Of a stretch of 64,000 nt of DNA, positions 22,405 to 31,352 are shown piece by piece. The notes below the pieces were generated by a model. It saw only the letters and a program-made list of their open reading frames with translations. It was not told the DNA's origin and made no database searches. The translations under genes were made by a program, and so were the position numbers. The DNA comes from an uncultured Tenacibaculum sp. (GTDB lineage: Bacteria > Bacteroidota > Bacteroidia > Flavobacteriales > Flavobacteriaceae): assembly GCA_947493285.1 (NCBI GenBank), contig CANLQH010000002.1, forward strand, positions 62,001-126,000, given 5' to 3'. Position 1 is the stretch's first letter, and each line of letters opens with the position of its first letter.

Positions 22405-23883
22405 TTAATATGCTTTCGCAAAAAGAACTCTTTTCGATGAAGGTTTTCCTGTAAAAACACAAACTCCTTCTTCCTCTTTAGCATCATTAGGAATACATCT
22501 AATGGTTGCTTTTGTTACTTCTTTAATCTTATCTTCAGTTTCAATCGTTCCATCCCAATGTGCAGAAACAAATCCTCCTTTTTTCTTTATTACATCTTTA
22601 AACTCGTCAAACGTATCGACTTCAGTAATATGATTATTTCTATAATCTAATGCTTTTGCAAATAAATTCTCTTGAATTTCTTCTAATAAATTAGCGACAA
22701 CATCTACAACATCATTTTGAGCAACAGTTTGCTTTTCGAAAGTATCACGACGTGCTACCTCAACTGTTCCGTTTTCTAGATCACGTTTACCCATTGCTAT
22801 TCTTACTGGAACTCCTTTTAGTTCGTATTCAGCAAACTTAGCTCCTGGACGGAATGTATCTCTATTATCAAATTTAACTGAAATTCCTCTCGTTCTTAGC
22901 TCCTTTACAAACACAGCTACTTTTTCCGAAATAGCACCTAATTGCTCCTCACCTTTATATATAGGTACAATTACCACTTGGATTGGAGCTAATTTTGGAG
23001 GTAATACTAATCCTGCATCATCTGAATGTGTCATAATTAACCCACCAATTAAACGAGTAGACACTCCCCATGAAGTCGCCCAAACATGTTCTTGCTTACC
23101 TTCTTTAGATGTATACTTTACATCAAATGCTTTTGCAAAGTTTTGACCTAAGAAGTGAGAAGTACCTGCTTGTAATGCTTTACCATCTTGCATTAAAGCT
23201 TCAATAGTTAAAGTATCATCTGCTCCAGCAAAACGTTCGCTTTCTGATTTTGCTCCTTTTACCACTGGCATTGCCATAAAGTTCTCAGCAAATGTTGCAT
23301 AAACCTCTTGCATTTGTTTCGATTCTGCAATTGCTTCCGCTTTCGTAGCGTGAGCAGTATGACCTTCTTGCCATAAAAATTCAGCAGTACGTAAAAACAA
23401 ACGCGTACGCATTTCCCAACGAACAACATTTGCCCATTGATTAATTAACAACGGTAAATCTCTATATGATTGAATCCATCCTTTATAAGTATTCCAAATA
23501 ATAGCTTCAGATGTTGGACGAACCACTAATTCTTCCTCTAATTTAGCTTCCGGATCAACTCTTAATTTCCCTTCGTTATCAGGATCATTTTGTAAACGAT
23601 AGTGAGTTACAACCGCACATTCTTTAGCAAAACCTTCTGCATTTTTCTCTTCAGCTTCAAACAAACTTTTAGGCACAAATAGCGGAAAATATGCATTCTC
23701 GTGTCCTGTTTCTTTAAACATTCTATCTAATTCTGCTTGCATTTTTTCCCAAATAGCGAATCCGTAAGGCTTTATAACCATACATCCTCTAACAGCTGAG
23801 TTCTCAGCTAAATCAGCTTTTACAACTAATTCGTTATACCATTTCGAATAATCTTCGGCTCTTTTTGTTAAGTGTTTGCTCAT
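22405..23883 (-). CDS. proS: Prolyl-tRNA synthetase, archaeal/eukaryotic type
   Basis: This 492-aa class II synthetase charges tRNA-Pro. It belongs to the shorter, archaeal/eukaryotic-like group (no editing insertion between motifs 2 and 3), which is normal in Bacteroidota. Visible are [13 protein letters not shown] near the N-terminus, R-P-T-S-E (motif around 126), and the anticodon-binding domain near 290-390. The C-terminal part ends in A-K-A-Y, as in this group. The ATG at 23883 is chosen over an in-frame TTG six bases upstream. A good promoter lies 53 bases upstream and a terminator follows. Confidence 0.96.
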   Translation of the reverse strand: MSKHLTKRAEDYSKWYNELVVKADLAENSAVRGCMVIKPYGFAIWEKMQAELDRMFKETGHENAYFPLFVPKSLFEAEEKNAEGFAKECAVVTHYRLQNDPDNEGKLRVDPEAKLEEELVVRPTSEAIIWNTYKGWIQSYRDLPLLINQWANVVRWEMRTRLFLRTAEFLWQEGHTAHATKAEAIAESKQMQEVYATFAENFMAMPVVKGAKSESERFAGADDTLTIEALMQDGKALQAGTSHFLGQNFAKAFDVKYTSKEGKQEHVWATSWGVSTRLIGGLIMTHSDDAGLVLPPKLAPIQVVIVPIYKGEEQLGAISEKVAVFVKELRTRGISVKFDNRDTFRPGAKFAEYELKGVPVRIAMGKRDLENGTVEVARRDTFEKQTVAQNDVVDVVANLLEEIQENLFAKALDYRNNHITEVDTFDEFKDVIKKKGGFVSAHWDGTIETEDKIKEVTKATIRCIPNDAKEEEGVCVFTGKPSSKRVLFAKAY

Positions 23884-23935
23884 AATCAAAAGTTTGGCAC
23901 AAAACTTGTTACTTTTTATGCGTAAATTGTAAGTG

Positions 23936-23966
23936 CAAAACTACATTAAAAAGGTAACAAGCCCAA
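23936..23966 (-). promoter_or_regulatory. proS promoter
   Basis: On the minus strand: TTG (23966-23964), 20-base spacer, TAGTTTTG (23943-23936). Confidence 0.83.
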
Positions 23967-24028
23967 CAAAGAAATAAGTTTTTGCAATGCATTTTTAAAA
24001 AATTTGCTTTAACCTAAAAATACAAGAC

Positions 24029-25318
24029 ATGAAGTTACATTACGCCAACACCAAACTTCCATTTTATATCCTATCATTATTAATGGTGGCAACATTTGTT
24101 TCCTGCGGAACAATGCAAACGGTTGCTGGTAGTGATGACGGTATTTATGCCGATGAACAAGAACAAATACAAGAACCTCAACGTAGAGTTGTTGTTGAAA
24201 ATAGCAGAGAACATAAAGAGCACGAAGAAAATTACTTTAGAAAAGAAGTTGAACGTTTAGGTACATTAAATGGCACCGATATCTTTACTGATATTGAAAA
24301 TTATAGTTCTCAAGATTTTGATGCAGAAGAAGAAATTATTGATGAAGAAAGACCTGAAACAAGAATTACATATAACGACAACGAACCTTGGGGATACAAT
24401 ACAAGCTCTGATGTTGTTATAAACATTAACACTAACCCTCGTTGGGGATGGGGTTACAACGGTTTCTACGATCCTTATTGGGATGGAGCATGGGGATGGA
24501 ATAATCGTTGGCGTTGGAATCGTTGGAACAACTGGGGGTACAACCCTAATTGGCATCCTTACCATTGGAATTCAGGACTGTATGTTGGTATTGGTTTAGG
24601 CGGATTTTACAATAATCCTTTTTATTGCCCTCCATATTATGGAAATAGATTTTACGGAAACAGATTCTACAACAATAGATATTATAGAGGAGCTAATCCA
24701 TACAGAGGATATCGCACCGCTTCTACTTCAAGAAGAGGATATACTAATGGCAGAAGAGCAACCACTACATCAAGAAGGTCTTCAAATGTATATCGAAGAA
24801 GTAACAGAAGTGCTACTTCTCGTACATCAAGAGGACCAAGATCTACAAGAGGATACAACTCTAATAGAAGAAGTACTCGATCTACAAGATCAACAAGAGG
24901 TTATAATTCCAACGGAAGTAGATCTATAAGAAGTTCTAGAGGAACAAGAAGTACTCGTAGTCACTATAACACAAGAGGTTCTCGTACTTCTAATAATTCT
25001 AGAAGTTACAACTCTAATGGTAACAGATCAGCAAATAGCTCACGAAGTACAAGAAGCAGAGTCGCTAACAGCTCAAGAGGAAACAATACTAGAAGCTATA
25101 AAAATTCCACTCAGAGAAACACACGTAGTTACTCAAAACCAACTAGAAGTAGTAAAGATTACGCTTCAAACAGAAGCTCCAGATCTAGCAGATCGAAAAG
25201 CTACTCAAGCTCTTCAAGAAGCAGAAGCTCTCGTAGCTATTCAGCCCCATCAAGAAGTAGTTCTAACAGAAGTTCTAGTTCTTCTTCAAGCAGAAGAAGC
25301 TCAAGAGGTAGACGATAA
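24029..25318 (+). CDS. Lipoprotein with aromatic-rich centre and Ser/Arg-rich tail
   Basis: This is a 429-aa exported protein of unknown function. A signal ends in F-V-S-C (Cys26), indicating a lipoprotein. Residues 30-115 are acidic. Residues about 120-215 are extremely rich in Trp, Tyr, Asn and Gly (repeated N-R-W and N-R-F-Y units). Residues about 220-429 are almost only Ser, Arg, Thr, Asn, Tyr and Gly in short R-S/S-R repeats, reminiscent of eukaryotic SR domains but outside the cytoplasm. The tail is highly basic and should bind anionic polymers such as polysaccharide, LPS or DNA. Flavobacterial relatives are sometimes labelled vitellogenin-like because of this composition only. It is probably co-transcribed with the FadL-like gene, 46 bases downstream. 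Confidence 0.75.
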   Translation: MKLHYANTKLPFYILSLLMVATFVSCGTMQTVAGSDDGIYADEQEQIQEPQRRVVVENSREHKEHEENYFRKEVERLGTLNGTDIFTDIENYSSQDFDAEEEIIDEERPETRITYNDNEPWGYNTSSDVVININTNPRWGWGYNGFYDPYWDGAWGWNNRWRWNRWNNWGYNPNWHPYHWNSGLYVGIGLGGFYNNPFYCPPYYGNRFYGNRFYNNRYYRGANPYRGYRTASTSRRGYTNGRRATTTSRRSSNVYRRSNRSATSRTSRGPRSTRGYNSNRRSTRSTRSTRGYNSNGSRSIRSSRGTRSTRSHYNTRGSRTSNNSRSYNSNGNRSANSSRSTRSRVANSSRGNNTRSYKNSTQRNTRSYSKPTRSSKDYASNRSSRSSRSKSYSSSSRSRSSRSYSAPSRSSSNRSSSSSSSRRSSRGRR

Positions 25319-25364
25319 TTTAAACCAACTTTTCTAAATAAGTTTTAAACTAATTAACGAAAAC

Positions 25365-26756
25365 ATGAAACGAATTTTAACCTTCGCGATTCTTATCGCT
25401 AGTACTTTTACTGCCTTTTCACAATCATTAAACTATAATGATTTAGGCGTTTTATTTTCAAAAGACGATAATTATGGTACTGCTCGTTACGAAGCAATGA
25501 GTGGAGCTTTTGGAGCCTTAGGTGGCGACATATCTGCTTTCGGAATTAACCCAGCTGGATCGGCAGTAGCTAAAAAAAGTATCTTTTCTGCTACTTTAAA
25601 CAATAGGAATACCGAATTTTCAGCCAATTACTATGGTAATACGGTAAATTCTGAAAGTGATTTTTTTAATATTAGTCAAGCTGGTGGAATCTTATCTTTT
25701 GATTCTGCCTATAACTCTGATTGGAATAGATTTGCGTTAAGTTTCAACTATAGAATTAAAAGTGATTTTGAAAATGCTTTTTCTACAAGAGGTAATAGTG
25801 GACAAGCTTTATTTAACGAACATCCAGATGACACAAGTAATCAGTTTAATAATGGACAAGAGCAACGTTTTACCAATACTACTAGAGGGGAAAGTTCTAT
25901 TTTAGAAATGGGGTTCTCTGCTGTACATCAAAACAAGTTGTTTGCTGGGGCAAGTTTAAAGTTTCACAGCTTTTCATTCGGTCAAATAACTAGATTAAGA
26001 GAAATCAACCAAGACAACAGTGGTAACACTTTGGATGCATTAAATATTCAAGACAGTTATTTTGAAGGTAATGGAATTTCTTTAAGTGCAGGTTTCATAT
26101 ATAAAGTAAATCAAGCTTTTCGTTTTGGTTTAGCTTACGAAACACCAACTTGGTATACTGAGGTGTTTGAAGAAAGTAACTTAGATGTTTTTGACCCTAA
26201 TGATGCTAGATACGATGACTGGTTAGGCTATACAGATATTTCAGCAAGTAATCAAACAGATATAAATAGCGGAGAAGTATTTAATGCTAATGTCTTTAAA
26301 CTTAGAACTCCTAGCCGATTAACTGCAAGTGCTGCTTTAGTATTTGGCAAACAAGGTTTAATTAGTGCTGATTATACGTATAAAAATTATAGTGGGACAA
26401 AATATCAAGAAAATGATGAAGTCTTTATTAATGCAAACCAAAACTTTAACACTGACTTTAAAAATGCGCATGCTATAAATATTGGTACTGAGTGGCGTTT
26501 TGATAAAATGAGTATTAGAGGAGGGTATCATTTTGAAGAAAGCCCTTTTAAAAACGCCTTAGACAGAGACCATGTAAAAGGATATTCGCTAGGTTTGGGT
26601 TACAATTTTGGAAGCATGAAATTTGATTTAGCATATAAAAAATCAGAAAACAACAGTCCATACAACATTTATAATTCACCAAACGTAAATGTAAACCCTA
26701 TAGAGCTAAACAATAATACCTCAAGAATTTCTGGAACTATTACCTTTAGCTTATAA
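25365..26756 (+). CDS. FadL/OmpP1-family outer membrane transporter
   Basis: This 463-aa protein has a signal peptide (ending T-A-F-S-Q) and a beta-barrel composition with a terminal strand ending T-I-T-F-S-L. The N-terminal motif N-D-L-G-V-L-F-S-K-D-D and the G-A-F-G-A-L-G-G-D-I-S-A-F-G-I-N-P-A-G stretch match the OmpP1/FadL/TodX family, which move hydrophobic molecules such as long-chain fatty acids across the outer membrane. The N-terminal hatch with N-P-A-G is conserved. Some databases call flavobacterial members hemin receptors, which is not supported here. It is preceded by the Ser/Arg-rich lipoprotein gene and followed by a terminator. Confidence 0.85.
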   Translation: MKRILTFAILIASTFTAFSQSLNYNDLGVLFSKDDNYGTARYEAMSGAFGALGGDISAFGINPAGSAVAKKSIFSATLNNRNTEFSANYYGNTVNSESDFFNISQAGGILSFDSAYNSDWNRFALSFNYRIKSDFENAFSTRGNSGQALFNEHPDDTSNQFNNGQEQRFTNTTRGESSILEMGFSAVHQNKLFAGASLKFHSFSFGQITRLREINQDNSGNTLDALNIQDSYFEGNGISLSAGFIYKVNQAFRFGLAYETPTWYTEVFEESNLDVFDPNDARYDDWLGYTDISASNQTDINSGEVFNANVFKLRTPSRLTASAALVFGKQGLISADYTYKNYSGTKYQENDEVFINANQNFNTDFKNAHAINIGTEWRFDKMSIRGGYHFEESPFKNALDRDHVKGYSLGLGYNFGSMKFDLAYKKSENNSPYNIYNSPNVNVNPIELNNNTSRISGTITFSL

Positions 26757-26777
26757 TTCTAAACTGTTAAACAATAT

Positions 26778-26806
26778 CAAAGTCCTGCTTCTTGCAGGAC
26801 TTTTTA
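26778..26806 (+). terminator. Terminator after the FadL-like gene
   Basis: AAAGTCCTGC pairs with GCAGGACTTT and is followed by a T-rich tract, 20 bases beyond the stop. Confidence 0.9.
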
Positions 26807-26858
26807 TATATACATATCTCAGTTTTTTACCGTAATTTTGCACTTCATTTTACAAGAC

Positions 26859-27752
26859 ATGAGCTCAATTAAAATAAACATACAAGAAACTAATAACGAA
26901 ACCATTATTAAATTTGTTAGTAATAGCATTTTAGTTAATGGTGGCAGTTATGAATTCAACAATATAGACGAAGCTAAAAACTCACCTTTAGCACAACAAC
27001 TTTTTTATCTTCCTTTTGTAAAAAAAGTATTAGTTACCGCTAATTTTATAGCGATTCAAAGATACGACATTGTACAATGGGATGATGTTGAAGAAGAAGT
27101 ACGTGAGCAAATTGAAGCGTATTTACAAGAAGGAAACTCTGTTGTTAAAGAAGAAACATCCAAGAAAGATGCTGTAGAAGTGTATGCCGAAGTTACTCCT
27201 AACCCAGCGGTTATGAAGTTCGGCACCAACAAAGCTTTAACACAAACTGATGTTGAATTTAAAAATATTGAAGAGGCAAGTAAATCATCTCCTTTAGCGC
27301 AACAATTATTCAGTTTTGCTTTTGTAAAAGAAGTTTTTATTTCAGAAAATTATATTTCAATTACGAAATATGATATGATCGAATGGAATGAGGTTTACCA
27401 AGAAGTTAGAACTTTTATAAGAAGCTATATTCAAGATGGAAAAACAATTATTCAAGAGCTTCCAAAACAACAAACAAAACAAAACGTTGAAATTCCGAAA
27501 GAAGAATTAACTGATACCGAAGCTAAAATTGTTGATATTTTAGATGAGTATATTAAACCAGCTGTAGCTTCTGATGGTGGAAATATTGCTTTTCAATCAT
27601 ATGATGAAAGCTCTAAACAAGTTCGAGTAATTTTACAAGGAGCTTGTAGCGGATGTCCATCATCAACAGTAACTTTAAAAAACGGTATCGAAACTATGTT
27701 AAAAGAAATGCTTCCAAATCAAATTAACGAAGTAGTTGCTATTAACGGATAA
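26859..27752 (+). CDS. Nfu-type iron-sulfur carrier with duplicated N-domain
   Basis: This 297-aa cytoplasmic protein has two Nfu_N-like domains in tandem (residues about 4-92 and 108-195), which share the motifs S-P-L-A-Q-Q-L-F and the pattern F-V-K-x-V-x-x-x-x-N-(F/Y)-I-(A/S)-I. A C-terminal NifU-like domain (about 222-295) carries C-S-G-C (Cys263, Cys266), which ligates a [4Fe-4S] cluster between two subunits. It likely delivers clusters to target enzymes. The ATG at 26859 is chosen over an upstream in-frame start, which precedes a -7 element, TAATTTTG at 26833-26840. It is followed by ubiE 11 bases later and so leads a ubiE-porT operon. Confidence 0.9.
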   Translation: MSSIKINIQETNNETIIKFVSNSILVNGGSYEFNNIDEAKNSPLAQQLFYLPFVKKVLVTANFIAIQRYDIVQWDDVEEEVREQIEAYLQEGNSVVKEETSKKDAVEVYAEVTPNPAVMKFGTNKALTQTDVEFKNIEEASKSSPLAQQLFSFAFVKEVFISENYISITKYDMIEWNEVYQEVRTFIRSYIQDGKTIIQELPKQQTKQNVEIPKEELTDTEAKIVDILDEYIKPAVASDGGNIAFQSYDESSKQVRVILQGACSGCPSSTVTLKNGIETMLKEMLPNQINEVVAING

Positions 27753-27763
27753 TTAAAAATTAC

Positions 27764-28492
27764 ATGTCAAAAACTATCAAACCATACAAAGATTCCGAAT
27801 TAGGAAAAAAAGAGCAAGTTGCTAAAATGTTTGACAATATTTCTGAAGATTACGACGGACTAAACCGTGTTATTTCTTTAGGAATTGATGTAAGCTGGCG
27901 TAAAAAAGTAGTAAAATTAGTTGGCGAAAATAAACCTCAACAAATTTTAGATATTGCTACAGGTACTGGTGATTTAGCTTTAATGATGGCTGATTTAAAT
28001 CCTACAAAAATTGTTGGTTTAGATATTTCTGAAGGAATGTTAGAAGTTGGTAAGCAAAAAGTTGCTAAAGCAAACTTATCAGATAAAATTGAAATGATTG
28101 TTGGCGACAGCGAGAACATTCCTTTTGAGGATAATACTTTTGATGCTATTACAGTATCCTTTGGTGTACGTAACTTCGAAAACTTAGATAAAGGATTAAC
28201 TGAAATATTTCGCGTGCTTAAACCAGGTGGAAAGTTTGTGGTTTTAGAAACTTCAAATCCAACTAAATTTCCTTTTAAACAAGGTTATAAATTTTACACT
28301 AACTTTATCTTACCTGTCATTGGTAAAATATTTTCGAAAGACAAGGTTGCTTATTCATATTTATCAGAAAGTGCTAATTATTTTCCTTTTGGAGAGGCTT
28401 TCAACAATATTTTGCAAAAAAACGGGTTTAAGAATGCAAAGAATTTACCTGTAACTTTTGGAGTTGCATCAATTTATACTGCTACAAAATAA
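27764..28492 (+). CDS. ubiE: Demethylmenaquinone / ubiquinone C-methyltransferase
   Basis: This 242-aa SAM-dependent methyltransferase has the UbiE/MenG signature [13 protein letters not shown] near residue 30-42, SAM-binding motif I ([10 protein letters not shown]) and the later V-S-F-G-V-R-N-F. In a flavobacterium the quinone is menaquinone, so it should convert demethylmenaquinone to menaquinone. The gene sits 11 bases after the Nfu gene and one base before the porT-like start. The C-terminal end (N-G-F-K-N-A-K) matches family length. Another name in use is menG. Confidence 0.94.
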   Translation: MSKTIKPYKDSELGKKEQVAKMFDNISEDYDGLNRVISLGIDVSWRKKVVKLVGENKPQQILDIATGTGDLALMMADLNPTKIVGLDISEGMLEVGKQKVAKANLSDKIEMIVGDSENIPFEDNTFDAITVSFGVRNFENLDKGLTEIFRVLKPGGKFVVLETSNPTKFPFKQGYKFYTNFILPVIGKIFSKDKVAYSYLSESANYFPFGEAFNNILQKNGFKNAKNLPVTFGVASIYTATK

Positions 28493-28493
28493 T

Positions 28494-29210
28494 ATGCTTA
28501 AAAGACTTTTATTATTAGGATTTTTAGGGGCTTTTACAATTACCTCTTATGCTCAAGAAGAAAAAATATTAAAACTACCTAGTTTTGATAAACCTCTTTT
28601 TCATTATGGCTTTTACTTAGGAGTAAATAATAACGGCTACAAAGTATCTTATAAACCAAGCGACATAACTAATAATCCTGAAGTAGAAGTTTCATCATCA
28701 GTAGGATTTAATGTTGGTTTAATTGCCGACTTAAGACTTCATAATAACATTAATTTAAGATTCGAGCCAGGTTTAATGTCTAACACCAAAACATTAAAGT
28801 TTAATCACATTGACCAGAATGAACCTGATAACATAAGAACTAGAGAGGTTGGAGCTACCTACTTACATTTACCGCTTATTTTAAAACTGAGCACGAATAG
28901 ACTAAATAACTTTAGACCATACGTATTAGGTGGTATTTCTTATGACTATAATTTTTCAAGTAATGAAAGTAATAGTGATGACAACTTTGCTGGAGAATTT
29001 AGAACGACTACTAGCAACTTAATGTACGAATTAGGTATCGGTGTAGATTTTTATTTAAGTTATTTTAAATTTTCTCCATCAATTAGAGGAGTTTTTGCAG
29101 TTAATAACGAGCTTGTAAGAGATGGTCAAAGACCTGGAGGCAGCCAATGGACTGACCCTATTGACTTTCTTGGAACCAGAGGTATATTCCTACATCTATC
29201 TTTTGAATAA
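28494..29210 (+). CDS. porT: PorT-like outer membrane protein, type IX secretion/gliding
   Basis: This 238-aa protein has a signal peptide (ending T-S-Y-A-Q) and an eight-stranded barrel composition, with a G-F-Y-L-G-V-N-N-N-G-Y motif and a terminal aromatic residue (L-S-F-E). PorT (SprT in gliding species) is required for the type IX secretion system, exporting proteins with C-terminal sorting signals. The position immediately after ubiE is the usual one in Bacteroidota. The ATG at 28494, beginning M-L-K-R-L-L-L, is chosen because it starts the signal peptide; an upstream in-frame start overlaps ubiE. It is last in the Nfu-ubiE-porT operon and has a terminator. Confidence 0.85.
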   Translation: MLKRLLLLGFLGAFTITSYAQEEKILKLPSFDKPLFHYGFYLGVNNNGYKVSYKPSDITNNPEVEVSSSVGFNVGLIADLRLHNNINLRFEPGLMSNTKTLKFNHIDQNEPDNIRTREVGATYLHLPLILKLSTNRLNNFRPYVLGGISYDYNFSSNESNSDDNFAGEFRTTTSNLMYELGIGVDFYLSYFKFSPSIRGVFAVNNELVRDGQRPGGSQWTDPIDFLGTRGIFLHLSFE

Positions 29211-29255
29211 CTGATATTCAACACAATACACAGTAAGTGTGTTGTAATATAATAC

Positions 29256-29289
29256 AAATGGCTTTTGTTTTCACAAAAGCCATTTTTTA
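29256..29289 (+). terminator. porT operon terminator
   Basis: AAATGGCTTTTGT pairs with the complementary CACAAAAGCCATTT and ends in a T-run. Confidence 0.92.
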
Positions 29290-29297
29290 TTAACACC

Positions 29298-29453
29298 GAG
29301 ATAGAAGTCCCCCCAGAAAACTATCTCCTCTATTTTAGACACTTTATTATTTCTGAAGTCACAGTTTTCTGCAAAAAAATGACCATCCGAAGATGGTCAT
29401 AATTTGTAAAGATTACTCTTTACTTATAAGATAGAAGTCCCCCGAAATCTATC
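29298..29453. repeat. Duplicated hairpin element with C-rich loops
   Basis: Two related units lie 131 bases apart. Unit 1, at 29298-29327, is GAGATAG, loop AAGTCCCCCCAGAAAA, CTATCTC. Unit 2, at 29430-29453, is GATAG, loop AAGTCCCCCGAAAT, CTATC. The flanking bases after each unit are also similar (TCTATTTTA / TCTACTTTTA). CAGAAAACT in unit 1 can also pair with AGTTTTCTG at 29363-29371, and this overlaps the first stem by two bases. No gene is present. It may be a small RNA or a mobile hairpin unit. Confidence 0.4.
29372..29400 (-). terminator. Minus-strand terminator inside the intergenic region
   Basis: ATGACCATC, 4-base loop CGAA, GATGGTCAT at 29379-29400, followed on the minus strand by seven T. 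It lies about 110 bases beyond the stop of the channel gene and can end that transcript. Confidence 0.8.
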
Positions 29454-29512
29454 ATTCTACTTTTATTTCAATTCTATTTGACTTCAAATATATGAAAAAT
29501 TATTAATTTTCT

Positions 29513-30331
29513 TTATTTTCTAACTACTATTTTACTGTCAACCACATCTTTAATAGGTATAACTACCTTACCATCTCCAGTAGCTACAGTTAAACAAATG
29601 TTATCTATTGCTACTACTATACCTTCTACATCATTAATAACTATCTTTTCTCCTATACCTATATTCTTTCTAGAATAATAACCAAACAGCAATCTTGAAA
29701 CCGCATCACGAGCACCTAAACCAAAAGCAATGGTAAATGCTAAAAGAATAGAACCAATTAACATCAATAAATTACTCTTAATAACCGAAGTATCAACTCC
29801 AGCTTGATCTAATGCTGTAATTGACAAGAAAATTACTATTAAATAAAAAGCAATGTTTCCTACCAAATTACCTCCTGAAATTTCAAGAGATTTAAACATT
29901 GTATGAATAGCTTTTTTAACCATAGTACCTAAATAAGCTCCTGCTACAAAAATTCCTAGTGCTGTTAATAATTTAGGTAAGTAAGCGAAGAAACTTTTTA
30001 TACCTTCAGATACAGCTGACAAACCAAACATTTCTGCACCAACCATAACAAACATAAAAATCAAAAACCACTTTAAAACAGCCAAAATTACATTTGTTAA
30101 AACGATGTTTATTGTTGAATTTCCAAAAATCTCTGTTTTACTTAACTTCTTAGACCATTCATCAATTTTAGTTTTAGCTAAAGCTTTTCTAACAATATAT
30201 AAAAACACCTTTATTAAAAGCCAAGAGATTATAATAAATCCAACAAAACCAGCAACTGTTGGTAACGTTTCAACTATATCTTCAAATGTATTTCTAAAGG
30301 GTTTTAAAAAATCTATTTGCAATGAGTACAT
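29513..30331 (-). CDS. Small MscS-like mechanosensitive channel
   Basis: This 272-aa membrane protein has four to five hydrophobic helices, with TM-helix repeats of the type L-P-K-L-L-T-A-L-G-I-F-V-A-G-A-Y-L-G and the related I-A-F-G-L-G-A-R-D-A-V-S-R in the pore-lining region, then a short beta domain, G-E-K-I-V-I-N-D-V-E-G. The first half matches the conserved TM-helix family seen in bacterial osmotic channels. It lacks the large C-terminal cage of MscS. It is the last gene of an operon with an ECF sigma factor and a 63-aa protein: the gap to the 63-aa gene is 31 bases. The context suggests sigma-dependent envelope-stress control. Confidence 0.82.
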   Translation of the reverse strand: MYSLQIDFLKPFRNTFEDIVETLPTVAGFVGFIIISWLLIKVFLYIVRKALAKTKIDEWSKKLSKTEIFGNSTINIVLTNVILAVLKWFLIFMFVMVGAEMFGLSAVSEGIKSFFAYLPKLLTALGIFVAGAYLGTMVKKAIHTMFKSLEISGGNLVGNIAFYLIVIFLSITALDQAGVDTSVIKSNLLMLIGSILLAFTIAFGLGARDAVSRLLFGYYSRKNIGIGEKIVINDVEGIVVAIDNICLTVATGDGKVVIPIKDVVDSKIVVRK

Positions 30332-30362
30332 AATTCTTTGTTTTATTCTTAGTTAGTTGTAA

Positions 30363-30554
30363 TTAATCTTCTTTATCTTTTTTGTTAGAACTCCCTCCAC
30401 CTATTAAATCTGCAATTACATTTGGGTATTTTACCACAAATAAATCTGCAACATCAATAGACAGTTTAATCATCGCCACATCGTTAAGCACTTTGTCCTT
30501 AAGCACCTCTGGCAATTCTTCGTTATGTAATATTTTCTTAAATGGGTTATCCAT
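30363..30554 (-). CDS. 63-aa protein between sigma factor and channel
   Basis: This short, conserved-looking protein begins M-D-N-P-F-K-K-I-L-H-N-E-E-L-P and ends in a Lys/Asp-rich tail. A central amphipathic stretch (about 20-52) is followed by G-G-G-S-S-N-K-K. There is no membrane helix, signal or zinc motif, so it is not a usual anti-sigma factor. It lies 5 bases after the ECF sigma stop and 31 bases before the channel gene, so all three are co-transcribed. A direct role in tuning the sigma factor is plausible from position only. I do not recognise a domain. Confidence 0.6.
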   Translation of the reverse strand: MDNPFKKILHNEELPEVLKDKVLNDVAMIKLSIDVADLFVVKYPNVIADLIGGGSSNKKDKED

Positions 30555-30559
30555 AATTA

Positions 30560-31129
30560 TTACAGTTCGTTATATGCTTTAACAACTTTTTCTTTCGCTC
30601 TCTTTAAACGCATTTTTACTGCGCTATCTCCTAAATCTAATGCCGAAGAGATTTCTTTGATACTCATATCATCTTGATATTTCATTAAAAGAATCATTTT
30701 TTCAGCAACAGGTATTATTTCTAAAGCTTTCGCTAATTTATCAGATTTCAATTCAAATAATGTAGAATCGTCGATTTCATCTACATTACCATCTTCTTTA
30801 ATTTGATCGGTTACTACGGTTACTTTTTCTTTCTTTTTCTCTTTATTTCTTTGAACGTAATTTACACAGAAATTATAGGTGAAAGAATACAACCAAGTAG
30901 AAAACTTAGATCTACCTTTAAAAGATCTTAATTTTACAAATAGCTGTATAAACACATCGTGGGTTAAATCTTGCGCCTCTTCTTTATTCTTAGAAAAGCC
31001 ATAGCATTTATTATAAACCACAGGTGCATAACGATCATATAAAACAGCGAATAAATGAGTATCATTTTTTTCAACTATTTTACTAACCAGTTCTTCATCG
31101 CTTAATTTTGTTACATCAAGACTTTTCAA
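30560..31129 (-). CDS. ECF-type sigma-70 factor
   Basis: This 189-aa protein has sigma-70 regions 2 and 4 only, as in ECF factors. Region 2 shows D-L-T-H-D-V-F-I-Q-L-F and G-R-S-K-F-S-T-W-L-Y near residue 50-85. Region 4 shows S-I-K-E-I-S-S-A-L-D-L-G-D-S-A-V-K near residue 155-172, with the DNA-contacting helix after it. A Lys-rich linker sits between. The start is TTG at 31129; a stop codon TAG lies six bases upstream in frame, so no longer form is possible. No anti-sigma gene of a known type follows; a 63-aa protein and a channel do. It is divergent from the primary sigma gene rpoD. Confidence 0.88.
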   Translation of the reverse strand: MKSLDVTKLSDEELVSKIVEKNDTHLFAVLYDRYAPVVYNKCYGFSKNKEEAQDLTHDVFIQLFVKLRSFKGRSKFSTWLYSFTYNFCVNYVQRNKEKKKEKVTVVTDQIKEDGNVDEIDDSTLFELKSDKLAKALEIIPVAEKMILLMKYQDDMSIKEISSALDLGDSAVKMRLKRAKEKVVKAYNEL

Positions 31130-31279
31130 CAGCTATCTTTAGTTCTTATTAGTGGGTTAGACATATTATTTTTTAGACACCTTTTACGTAAAAAAGTCAC
31201 TAATTGCATCTAATCACAAAATCAAATTTAACACTTCTTTAACAACTACAGAAAATTAAATAAAAAAGTTTCATCTTTT

Positions 31280-31310
31280 TGTAACATTATTGAAACATCG
31301 TACGTATAAG
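31280..31310 (+). promoter_or_regulatory. Possible ECF-type promoter ahead of rpoD
   Basis: TGTAAC at 31280-31285, a 17-base spacer and CGTATA at 31303-31308 resemble ECF promoters (AAC in the upstream box, CGT in the downstream box). It lies 44 bases before the rpoD ATG. No TAnnTTTG box is found in this gap on the plus strand. The call is tentative. Confidence 0.3.
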
Positions 31311-31352
31311 AGTATGTAGGAAGATTAAGAATTTAAAACACACCTTAATTAC

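Noticed and set aside
24639..25337. Long plus-strand frames in other phases of the Ser/Arg-rich gene
   Set aside because: They arise from the low-complexity repeats (AGA/TCA-rich); they lack start signals, and the true frame is fixed by the lipoprotein signal and conserved layout.
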